Below are positions 15,122 through 20,501 of a stretch of 20,501 bases of DNA, piece by piece. The DNA is from a virus: the IMG/VR virus record IMGVR_UViG_3300025532_000328, positions 1-20,501 of that record, one strand, 5' to 3'. The stretch's first letter is position 1. Every line of letters begins with the position of its first letter. The notes beneath the pieces are model-generated. The model was not told where the DNA came from. It worked only from the letters and a program-made list of their open reading frames with translations, and searched no databases. The position numbers and the translations under genes were made by a program.

Positions 15122-16147
15122 TTAAATGTTACCAAGTGCGCCATAACTCTTGAGCTTCTTCCGGGGCCAGCCGTTTACGCCGGAAAACGCAATCATGTCT
15201 CGGTTTTTGATGTCCGACCATTTCACCCAAAATGCGCCAGTTGGAATGTCGATAAACGTGCCAAAAATGCGTTTACCACCCTCGTTCCAATCGCCCCAAC
15301 TTTGCTGCAACATTACAAGCGGCCCGCCGTACAGCTTGTGAATCTCCGGCCGGTCGTCACAGGCCAGGTAGGCCATGGCGTGTCCCCAAGAGCCTTTGCG
15401 CGAGCTGACGCCGTTTGCGTCACGCTGGTCAGAAAAGCCCTCGCTGCCACACGAGCTTACGGCATAACCGTTCGCCAGCATGTCGCGCAGCTCTTCAAAG
15501 CTGTTCAGCACGGTGGCTGTGCGCAGCAGATGGTTCTTGCCAATCTCGAGCCAGCTGGCGGGCGGAGCACTCCCGCCGTACCTGCCCGCGTTCCGGGAGC
15601 TGTACTCTGTGAGATCCAGGCCAATCTCGGGATAGTCCTTGCGCAGCCACAGGCCGGATTTCTTAATCGCGACCTGCGCCGCGTCAGAACAAAACCAGCC
15701 GTCGCCGGAGTGCCCGCGGAAGTTGTAAAACGCCTCGGTACTGAGCACGCCGCTGGCGATGCCCCTAGCGCTAACCTCGGGCGCGCCTTCCAGCTTGCCG
15801 GTCACTTCGTCGGGCTTGGCGCTGGTGATCTCCGCGCACATGGTGCCTAAGCACGCATTGCGGGTCGACCAGCTGACGCAGTCGCCGCGACCCTGTGCGC
15901 CGCCCGGCAGGCAGCCCGGATAGAGCGCGTAGATCTCTCGAAAGAGCAGCGTGAGCTTGTTTTTGCCGGTTTCTTCCAGGCCGAACTGCGAGCAGGCTAT
16001 CGCCCCCTCGGGCACGCCGCCGTCCGCTGCGATCATGGCCTTCAGCGCGGCGATACGCTCGGGATCGCAAGAAGCACCGATGAAGCCGTCTTCATACGCC
16101 TTGCGAATATCGACGACAGAGTTGAAAAACACCGGTTCGTTGGCCAT
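15122..16147 (-). CDS. Papain-fold (C1-like) cysteine protease-like protein, 341 aa
   Basis: The start at 16147 (MANEPVFFNS) has GGAGGG immediately upstream. The order of landmarks fits the papain fold: QGRGDCVSWS at 85-94 (Gln85 as oxyanion-hole candidate, Cys90 as nucleophile), GSWGHAMAYL at 252-261 (His256), and LQQSWGDWNEG at 280-290, which corresponds to the papain NSWGxxWG element. At that third position the usual Asn is replaced by Gln282. There is no signal peptide and no obvious prodomain; residues 1-80 form a mixed helical N-terminal region. The C-terminal tail is basic (WPRKKLKSYG). Such a protein in a phage could be a maturation protease, a virion protein or a host-surface enzyme. 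The fold is fairly clear but the activity is uncertain. A TAAGGAG at its end couples it to the next gene. Confidence 0.8.
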   Translation of the reverse strand: MANEPVFFNSVVDIRKAYEDGFIGASCDPERIAALKAMIAADGGVPEGAIACSQFGLEETGKNKLTLLFREIYALYPGCLPGGAQGRGDCVSWSTRNACLGTMCAEITSAKPDEVTGKLEGAPEVSARGIASGVLSTEAFYNFRGHSGDGWFCSDAAQVAIKKSGLWLRKDYPEIGLDLTEYSSRNAGRYGGSAPPASWLEIGKNHLLRTATVLNSFEELRDMLANGYAVSSCGSEGFSDQRDANGVSSRKGSWGHAMAYLACDDRPEIHKLYGGPLVMLQQSWGDWNEGGKRIFGTFIDIPTGAFWVKWSDIKNRDMIAFSGVNGWPRKKLKSYGALGNI

Positions 16148-16171
16148 GACTCCCTCCGTGGAGCGGCAGAA

Positions 16172-16202
16172 AGGCCGGCGCAGGGGTTACCTGCGCCGGC
16201 CT
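16172..16202 (-). terminator. Perfect 13-bp GC-rich hairpin between the Ig-like and papain-like genes
   Basis: A 13-base arm (AGGCCGGCGCAGG), a 5-base loop and an exactly complementary 13-base arm fill most of the gap between the stop at 16213 and the ATG at 16147. On the minus strand this hairpin lies upstream of the papain-like gene and downstream of the Ig-like gene, and is followed by TTTCTGCC. The stem is strong enough for an intrinsic terminator but the T tract is short. It could instead be an mRNA processing or 3'-end stabilising hairpin. It is the only perfect long hairpin I found between genes. Confidence 0.6.
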
Positions 16203-16212
16203 CTCATAGATA

Positions 16213-16650
16213 TCAAACCTCGTCGGACGGGCGCTCGGACACCAGCGTCACGCTAAACGAGCCCGGCGTCGAGGGCCGGAGCGTGTCGGACGCCACGAAC
16301 TCGACCACCGCCGGCTCCGAGTAGTTCCCGGCGTCGTCCACGTCGACCAGCGACAGCACGACGTTCGAGTTCTGCGCAACCTCGATCGTGCCCAGATCCG
16401 TCGCCGCGCCCTCGTACGACTTCGAGCCCTCGGAAACCCCGTCTACGGTCACCGTCAGCTGCCGGGAAACCACGTCATGGTCGACCGGAGCGCCCACCGT
16501 CACCTGATACGTCAAAACATCAGCCATAGGACTTTTTCCTTTCTGGGAAACCATCAACAACACAGGCCGCGAAACAGTTGGTCGTTTGTTGAGCCACGCG
16601 AAGCAGATAAGCAACAGCAGCGCGGCAAGAACTGTAAATAACTTAAGCAT
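16213..16650 (-). CDS. Ig/FN3-like beta-sandwich protein with optional N-terminal membrane anchor (two starts: 16650 and 16527)
   Basis: The long form (145 aa) starts at 16650 with MLKLFTVLAALLLLICFAWL, a clear TM or signal segment, and is preceded by GAGG about 10 bases upstream. A second ATG in the same frame at 16527 (MADVLTYQVTVG) has AAAGGA with a 9-base spacer and would give a 104-aa soluble form. That form looks like one Ig-like or fibronectin-III-like beta domain: alternating V/T/S strands, DVDDAGNYSEPAVVEF, then a C-terminal strand after a Pro/Ser/Thr linker (TPGSFSVTLVSE). Both products seem possible. The gene ends just before a strong hairpin. It may be a virion decoration or adhesive domain. 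The fold is inferred from the residue pattern only. Confidence 0.72.
   Translation of the reverse strand: MLKLFTVLAALLLLICFAWLNKRPTVSRPVLLMVSQKGKSPMADVLTYQVTVGAPVDHDVVSRQLTVTVDGVSEGSKSYEGAATDLGTIEVAQNSNVVLSLVDVDDAGNYSEPAVVEFVASDTLRPSTPGSFSVTLVSERPSDEV
16537..16541 (-). promoter_or_regulatory. Internal Shine-Dalgarno for the short form of the Ig-like protein
   Basis: The minus strand reads AAGGA here, 9 bases before the in-frame ATG at 16527. It lies inside the coding sequence of the longer, membrane-anchored form and looks as good as or better than the site for that form. This supports internal initiation that gives a soluble Ig-like domain. Confidence 0.5.
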
Positions 16651-16662
16651 GCTAACATAACC

Positions 16663-17145
16663 TCACTGCGCAGAAGCCGCCACAATGTCGCACGCCTCAA
16701 TGATCAGCGCTTTCGTCTTCTCGTCAGCTGGCACGACTTCTTTGTCTTTACCGAGCTTGGACTCAAACACAGCCTCGATCGCTGTGTCCAGATCTTCGTA
16801 TTTACCCTGAAGCGCCGTGTCGCCGATGGCAAGATTCAGGTGGTTCGCGTGCAACAGCTCCCACTGCTCGGTGGTCTTGATCAGCTTTTCTTTGTCTCGG
16901 CGCACAATGTCCGCGAGCGCCCGGTACAGCCCGTTGATGTGCGCCTTGTCAGCCGCGGGGGCCTTCGCCAAGATCTCGACGATCTTGGGATCCGCCGGCA
17001 CAGTTGGCGCTGGCGCGGGCGCGGGGGCCGGCGTCACAGGCTTCGCCGGACGCGCAAACTGCGGCCCGTGCGGAAACACAATCGATACCGCCAGCAGCAG
17101 CCCGGCGAGCCAGACCAGCGGCGCAGCAGAGTTCTTCTTGATCAT
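16663..17145 (-). CDS. Membrane-anchored helical protein with Pro-Ala linker, 160 aa
   Basis: The start at 17145 (MIKKNSAAPLVW) overlaps the previous stop as ATGA and has GAAGGG a few bases upstream. A basic N-terminus (KK) and hydrophobic segment at 9-25 (PLVWLAGLLLAVSIVF) act as a signal anchor or uncleaved signal. They are followed by a Pro-Ala spacer at about 33-50 (AKPVTPAPAPAPAPTVP). Residues 52-160 are an Ala/Lys/Glu-rich helical domain with no cysteine. The anchor, rigid linker and extracytoplasmic helical domain resemble the layout of envelope-spanning phage proteins such as i-spanins, but no sequence motif supports that name. Function unknown. Confidence 0.72.
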   Translation of the reverse strand: MIKKNSAAPLVWLAGLLLAVSIVFPHGPQFARPAKPVTPAPAPAPAPTVPADPKIVEILAKAPAADKAHINGLYRALADIVRRDKEKLIKTTEQWELLHANHLNLAIGDTALQGKYEDLDTAIEAVFESKLGKDKEVVPADEKTKALIIEACDIVAASAQ

Positions 17146-17435
17146 ACAACACCCTTCGACGGTTGCTGGTACTCCACGATCACGCGCAGCAGCACGGTGC
17201 AGGCTTCTACGCCTTCCTTGCAGCCTTCCGCCGACAGGCGGTCTCGCAGGTTCGTCACCGACACGATGTCGTTCACCAGATTCACGGCGATCGACGGCTG
17301 CACCACCGGCACATCACCGACAGACACGGCAGTCTTGCCAAACAGCGACCGCGCAACGGCGACAAGCTGCTGGCGGTACACAAGCCCGGCGACGAGCGCA
17401 AACAGCCCGGCGCACAGCGATTGAAACTCAGTCAT
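17142..17435 (-). CDS. Small N-terminal-TM protein, 97 aa, unknown
   Basis: The start at 17435 (MTEFQSLCAGL) is preceded by TGGAG at a suitable distance. The in-frame ATG 45 bases upstream has no such site. One hydrophobic segment lies at about 7-30 (LCAGLFALVAGLVYRQQLVAV). A polar region of about 65 residues follows, with two cysteines nine residues apart (GCKEGVEAC) that could form a disulfide outside the cytoplasm. The stop overlaps the next start (ATGA). The gene follows the metalloprotease and precedes another membrane-anchored protein, so a lysis or envelope role (spanin-like or accessory) is conceivable. I recognise no family. Confidence 0.65.
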   Translation of the reverse strand: MTEFQSLCAGLFALVAGLVYRQQLVAVARSLFGKTAVSVGDVPVVQPSIAVNLVNDIVSVTNLRDRLSAEGCKEGVEACTVLLRVIVEYQQPSKGVV

Positions 17436-17476
17436 AAAGCACTCCAGTCTTAAAATACAGGGTTTACACCAGTGTA

Positions 17477-18289
17477 TCACGTTTTAGGAACGAGAATGTA
17501 CGGCTTGCCATTGATAACGATTGTGCCGCCCAAATGCACTGACGCGTCGCTAGTCATCGGCAACGGGTTTTTACGCTTGCCATACAGCTCCACGATTTCC
17601 CGCACATCGCCAGCCTGCGGCTCAGTGACATTCGGGTCGTAATACGGCGCCATCAGGTTGCCCTTCGCTAAATGCGGCAGGCCCAACGCGTGACCCAGCT
17701 CGTGGCAAATCACAGCCACGGCCATGTTGAAGCTCCAGTCCTCGGCTTCATCAAACATTTGATCAAGCTGGATGCGCTCGTGCACGTCGCAAGGCAGCTC
17801 GCTCCACGCCAGCGTGCCGCCACGGTCATCCAGGCCGGCTTTTCGGCCTTTACCTGACCTGGCCAGAATATTGGCCTGCTCAGCCACGTCAGCGCGTTTG
17901 GGCTCGATGTCGCACACCGCCGCCCACTGCGAGAACGCAATGTCGTAGGCTTGCCGGGCCTGTTCTACTGAAATGCCCGGCAGCTGGATGTTCGGGAAGT
18001 ACGTGATGTTCTTGTGCGGCCACCGACACGTCGAGTCGGCCGCCGAAAAATTGAAATCTGGCAGACCGCAGCGGCGCCTAGCCATCACGCTGGCGGTTGT
18101 CACGCCAACGGTACCGTCCGGCTCAATGCCGTGAAAGCGCTGATATTCGCGAATTGCGCGAGTCAGTTCAGCGCCTTTGATCCCTTTAACCTGGTTCCAG
18201 GTCTTTGCGCCGAAATAGCCGAAACCGTAAAGTTTCTGCAGAATTTCGCGGGTGGGGATGACGTGTGAATTAGATGGCATCCTTGCCAT
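17477..18289 (-). CDS. Matrixin (M10-like) zinc metalloprotease with peptidoglycan-binding-like prodomain and cysteine switch
   Basis: The protein is 270 aa. The start at 18289 (MARMPSNSHV) has AAGGA with a 9-base spacer. Residues 15-72 match the PG_binding_1 fold seen in MMP propeptides and lysins (LQKLYGFGYFG, AIREYQRFHGIEPDGTVG). Residues 71-78, RRRCGLPD, closely match the cysteine-switch motif PRCGxPD, with Cys74 the expected zinc ligand of the latent form. The catalytic domain follows: a K/RWPxxxxTYFPN-like entry strand near 89-100, AYDIAFSQW (114-122), the zinc site HELGHALGLPH at 196-206 (His196, Glu197, His200, His206), and a Met-turn at LMAPYY (Met213). A tail of about 30 residues ends it. 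No signal peptide is visible, so export through a holin or release on lysis is inferred. Likely substrates are envelope proteins, S-layer or peptide cross-links; this is not determined. The family assignment is firm. Confidence 0.93.
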   Translation of the reverse strand: MARMPSNSHVIPTREILQKLYGFGYFGAKTWNQVKGIKGAELTRAIREYQRFHGIEPDGTVGVTTASVMARRRCGLPDFNFSAADSTCRWPHKNITYFPNIQLPGISVEQARQAYDIAFSQWAAVCDIEPKRADVAEQANILARSGKGRKAGLDDRGGTLAWSELPCDVHERIQLDQMFDEAEDWSFNMAVAVICHELGHALGLPHLAKGNLMAPYYDPNVTEPQAGDVREIVELYGKRKNPLPMTSDASVHLGGTIVINGKPYILVPKT

Positions 18290-18326
18290 AATTTCGCATC
18301 CTTGCGAGTAATGCGGTTGTGAGCAA

Positions 18327-18743
18327 TCAGCCGTCGAGCGGTTTGTTGCGCTCGGCCAGCCACAGCAGCTCGTCAATTGCAGCGTCGTCCGCGCTGTCAC
18401 TGAGCTCGTAAACGGCTTCCAGCAGCGGGTTGCGCGCAGCAAAAAGAGTATCGTCCGCGCACGTATTGCGCCAGAGGTCTTTCAATTTTCTGCGCAGCCG
18501 AATCAGCTTGCGCGCTGGCAGTGCCCGCAGCTCGCGCATGTCTAGCCGCAACTCGTCAGTGTTGCGGTGCTCGCGGCAGTACGTGAGTACCTGAATCAGC
18601 ACAGAAATCAACGAGATAATCAGCAGCGGACTGAACTGAATAGATTTGTCCATGCGAAAACTCACCTCGGACTGCAGCTGGTTTTGCAGCTGCGCGAGCG
18701 CTGGTGAATTCTCGAGCCGCTCTTTCAGTTCTGCTTCAGTCAT
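18327..18743 (-). CDS. Single-TM protein with basic cytoplasmic-type segment, 138 aa
   Basis: The start at 18743 (MTEAELKERLENS) overlaps the stop of the holin-like gene as ATGA. An AAGGGGG-like purine run lies just upstream. A polar helix (1-35) precedes one TM segment at about 37-55 (FSPLLIISLISVLIQVLTYC). A strongly basic stretch at 69-92 (MRELRALPARKLIRLRRKLK) and an acidic C-terminal helix with several Asp residues follow. The longer in-frame extension upstream would overlap most of the preceding gene and is Arg/His/Ala-rich like a shadow frame, so I rejected it. Its place between a holin-like gene and a metalloprotease suggests a membrane accessory of the lysis or envelope module, for example an antiholin or membrane anchor. 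No motif shows this. Confidence 0.72.
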   Translation of the reverse strand: MTEAELKERLENSPALAQLQNQLQSEVSFRMDKSIQFSPLLIISLISVLIQVLTYCREHRNTDELRLDMRELRALPARKLIRLRRKLKDLWRNTCADDTLFAARNPLLEAVYELSDSADDAAIDELLWLAERNKPLDG

Positions 18744-19114
18744 GCGCCGCCCCCTTGCTGCCGCAAACGCTGCAGCTCCATCGCAGCGGTCATGTACTGA
18801 TACTTCGCCGTAAGCGCGGCTTCTTTCACCTGAGTGCGCGCCGAAATGAACTTCCACACAAGCGCCGAGTTGAGCAGGATAACCTGCGCGGCTCCAAGCA
18901 GCGCCGACAGCGCTTTCGTGAGCGTCGCCGCGTCTGTGCTGCTGAGCCAACCTAACACGACGCCGACAGTCACAAGATTTGTCGCGGCAGACACAACCAT
19001 GGCCCAAAACTCGGGCGTGAACCAGTCATTCGTGTTCACGGCGCCAACAGATTCTTCGGCAACTTCACCCAAAACGCGCATTTCCTCACGAATCGACGGC
19101 GGGTATACAGACAT
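18740..19114 (-). CDS. Two-TM holin-like protein, 124 aa
   Basis: The start at 19114 (MSVYPPSIREEM) is preceded by AGGAG with an 8-base spacer. That makes it much better than the in-frame ATG 66 bases upstream. A polar N-terminus of about 35 residues is followed by two hydrophobic segments: roughly 36-57 (FWAMVVSAATNLVTVGVVLGWL) and 67-90 (ALSALLGAAQVILLNSALVW). A short loop (SSTDAATLTK) joins them. The C-terminus is charged and helical and ends RLRQQGGGA. Size, two TM segments and a charged tail fit small phage holins, and the next genes include a peptidoglycan-binding-like metalloprotease. No family-specific motif confirms this, and any small phage membrane protein could look the same. The stop overlaps the next start as ATGA, so the two genes are probably translationally coupled. 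Confidence 0.75.
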   Translation of the reverse strand: MSVYPPSIREEMRVLGEVAEESVGAVNTNDWFTPEFWAMVVSAATNLVTVGVVLGWLSSTDAATLTKALSALLGAAQVILLNSALVWKFISARTQVKEAALTAKYQYMTAAMELQRLRQQGGGA

Positions 19115-19183
19115 AGCGGCAGCTCCTGTAAATACGTGTTTGACTGGTATTATTTTGGCAGGTTGCGGTAATTCGCGCAACGG

Positions 19184-20224
19184 CTAGCGCCCGCCAAAAA
19201 GCGGCGGAACAATGGCGTGCATCATGCCGGCCCACAGCCCCATGTCCTGAAGCTTGTTTTGCGCTGCAGGCGTCAATCCGGCCAGCGCAGACAAAGTACG
19301 CCCGGCCAGATTTGCCGTGGCCAGACCTACTCCAGCAGAGACAAATCCACGCACAACGTCGATCGGCCTGATAATCGGCGACTGCGTACCGGCACTAATG
19401 CCGCTGAGCATGCCCGTTGTCACCGCGGCGTACTGCGGCGGCGTGTGCATGCCGTTAGGGTTGTAATATTGCTTGTTAACGTCGTTCCAAGCCATTTGAT
19501 TGAACTGCTGCACGGGAATACTCGGCGCATACAAACCCGTATCATTTGACATCGTGGGATCCGGTCCAAAGTCGTAACTCTTTTTTTCGCCGGCTGTTTG
19601 CAGGTACGGCGGAATCGCGTTGTTGGGTGTGATCAAACCGTGCAGCGTATCTGTGTTCATGGCGCGGCCGGCGGCATAGGCGTTATTCAGCGCCAGGCCG
19701 GCGCCTGCGAGCCCGCCGGCGGCGGCTAAAGACCGGCGCAGCTTGCCGCGCTGTAAATAACGCTCCGGAAACAGCGTCTCAGCCAGCGCGCCAGTTCCGT
19801 ACCCCAAGCCGCCGAGCAGCAGCCCGGCTACAACGCCGTTCGTCAGCGGCCTCGAGCCGCCCAGCATGGCGTTGCCGTAGTGCCACACTTTATCTAAGCC
19901 GGGAATCAACGAGCTCGCGCGCTTGATCAGAATTTCGCGGGCCCAGTCCGGCTGGCTTGCCGGTGCTGGAAAAACAATCCGGTCGGCCGGGCGGATGGCA
20001 GCTGACACGTACGCCGCCGCTGTTTTTTCAGAGACAAGCTGCGTCAGGTATACCCGCAAAGTATCTGTGTCGGGAGACCAGGTGGCGGCGCTGAGCGGCA
20101 GAATATGCGACGCCAGCGCGGCCTTTTCGTGCGCAACGCGGGCCTTGGCCGCTTCGGGCAGCAGCTGAGCTACCCGGACCGGAACTTCCTGCCACACATT
20201 GATATCTAAGTCGTTTGTTTTCAT
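19184..20224 (-). CDS. Gly-rich membrane/virion-associated protein, 346 aa, unknown function
   Basis: I chose the ATG at 20224 (MKTNDLDINVW). The frame is open further upstream, but that part overlaps the previous gene and reads like non-coding sequence. No strong Shine-Dalgarno precedes 20224, so the start is only moderately certain. Residues 1-115 look helical and mixed. Residues 128-150 (VVAGLLLGGLGYG) and 165-187 (LAAAGGLAGAGLALNNAYAAG) are Gly/Ala-rich hydrophobic segments with small-xxx-small spacing. A third such segment lies near 290-318. Residues 195-285 are a polar region rich in Pro, Asn and Tyr. The protein contains no cysteine. Gly-rich membrane segments recur in two other proteins of this window, at 12649-13482 and 13846-14220. 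Internal or ejected virion protein is a guess from composition and context only. Confidence 0.7.
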   Translation of the reverse strand: MKTNDLDINVWQEVPVRVAQLLPEAAKARVAHEKAALASHILPLSAATWSPDTDTLRVYLTQLVSEKTAAAYVSAAIRPADRIVFPAPASQPDWAREILIKRASSLIPGLDKVWHYGNAMLGGSRPLTNGVVAGLLLGGLGYGTGALAETLFPERYLQRGKLRRSLAAAGGLAGAGLALNNAYAAGRAMNTDTLHGLITPNNAIPPYLQTAGEKKSYDFGPDPTMSNDTGLYAPSIPVQQFNQMAWNDVNKQYYNPNGMHTPPQYAAVTTGMLSGISAGTQSPIIRPIDVVRGFVSAGVGLATANLAGRTLSALAGLTPAAQNKLQDMGLWAGMMHAIVPPLFGGR

Positions 20225-20276
20225 GGGTTTACGCGATTCGCGAATTACGATTTTCCATTTTCTAGAAAAAGATAAA

Positions 20277-20501
20277 TCAGCTAAACAACGCACGCGTAAA
20301 ACGCACAACACCGCGCAAAAACAACCACACCCACAGCACGATACCGCTGACAGCTAAAAAAACCATCACCGGCACTGTAAACACAGCGGCCCCGAGCTTT
20401 TTCTTGTCCAGCTGCCGCAGCAGCAGCCACGCTTTCAACCACGCTGCCCGGGCCGGGTTCGGCTCGTCGGGGGGCGGGGTTGGTACAGGCACCGGAGTTG
20501 G
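20277..20501 (-). CDS. Partial single-TM protein with Pro-rich N-terminal region (5' end outside window)
   Basis: The frame is open to the window edge and 74 residues are visible. It starts inside a proline-rich stretch (PTPVPVPTPPPDEP), followed by a short basic helix (LDKKK) and one strongly hydrophobic segment of about 20 residues (VFTVPVMVFLAVSGIVLWVW), then a short basic tail. A GTG at 20492 could be a start. However, the in-frame Pro-rich codons continue upstream of it and no ribosome binding site is visible, so the true start is probably outside the window. The product is likely a bitopic inner-membrane protein. It lies 52 bases upstream of a Gly-rich membrane or virion protein and leads into a probable lysis module. 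The function is not recognised. Confidence 0.6.
   Translation of the reverse strand, partial: PTPVPVPTPPPDEPNPARAAWLKAWLLLRQLDKKKLGAAVFTVPVMVFLAVSGIVLWVWLFLRGVVRFTRALFS

Noticed and set aside
17459-17476. TACAC-TG-GTGTA inverted repeat as an operator
   Set aside because: The arms are only 5 bases, and similar short repeats are expected by chance. No regulator gene is nearby.
19008-19180. Earlier in-frame starts for the small membrane genes (at 19180 and 19007)
   Set aside because: The extensions overlap or cross neighbouring genes and have shadow-like composition. The downstream ATGs have AGGAG or an ATGA overlap.
19115-19183. Possible hairpin (GTTGCG/CGCAAC) and promoter in the gap upstream of the holin-like gene
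   Set aside because: The stem is only 6 bp with an 8-base loop and no T tract. I could not find a -10/-35 pair with acceptable spacing.
1-20501. tRNA genes, CRISPR arrays, insertion sequences, attachment sites
   Set aside because: I saw no cloverleaf-like sequence, no spaced direct repeats, no transposase motif and no terminal repeats on reading. The gaps between genes are too short to hold most of these.

Overview
The window is one continuous stretch of a tailed double-stranded DNA phage genome (free phage or prophage). Every gene I can support lies on the minus strand, so transcription runs from high to low coordinates. Genes are tightly packed, with ATGA-type overlaps and mostly clear Shine-Dalgarno sites (AGGAG/GGAGG). 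No tRNA, rRNA, CRISPR array or insertion sequence was seen, and no gene-free stretch exceeds about 90 bases. The host cannot be named. Two secreted-type protease folds, a DnaJ-like CxxCxGxG zinc motif and Pro-Ala linkers would suit a Planctomycetes-like or other environmental Gram-negative host, but that is weak inference.

Layout in transcription order. (a) 20501-16213: a partial single-TM protein, a 346-aa Gly-rich membrane or virion protein, a holin-like two-TM protein, a one-TM basic protein, a matrixin-type zinc metalloprotease with a peptidoglycan-binding-like prodomain and an MMP-style cysteine switch, two small membrane-anchored proteins, and an Ig-like protein with two good translation starts. 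This looks like a lysis or envelope module and ends in a perfect 13-bp hairpin. (b) 16147-13488: a papain-fold protease-like protein, a secreted DnaJ-type zinc-motif protein, and three small proteins of unknown role. (c) 13482-4428: a Gly-rich membrane protein, then the RNA polymerase block. This holds a 1802-aa fusion of RNAP beta with the N-terminal half of beta-prime (carrying the DFDGD catalytic loop), interrupted by a 345-aa intein with a LAGLIDADG endonuclease; a Pro/Ala/Met-rich protein; a 79-aa protein; and a separate 624-aa C-terminal half of beta-prime (bridge helix and trigger loop). (d) 4340-1: an 803-aa unknown protein, a 139-aa probable virion protein, and the first 491 codons of a tail-fibre-like protein that runs off the left edge.

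How they may work together: the phage carries its own multisubunit-type RNA polymerase, whose active centre is built from two polypeptides and needs protein splicing. The polymerase genes are surrounded by probable virion genes. Both mature polymerase chains contain no cysteine at all, while the intein has thirteen. Position and composition make a virion-packaged, injected polymerase a reasonable hypothesis, but the sequence does not prove it. The lysis-side module is unusual in pairing a holin-like protein with an apparent cysteine-switch metalloprotease zymogen.
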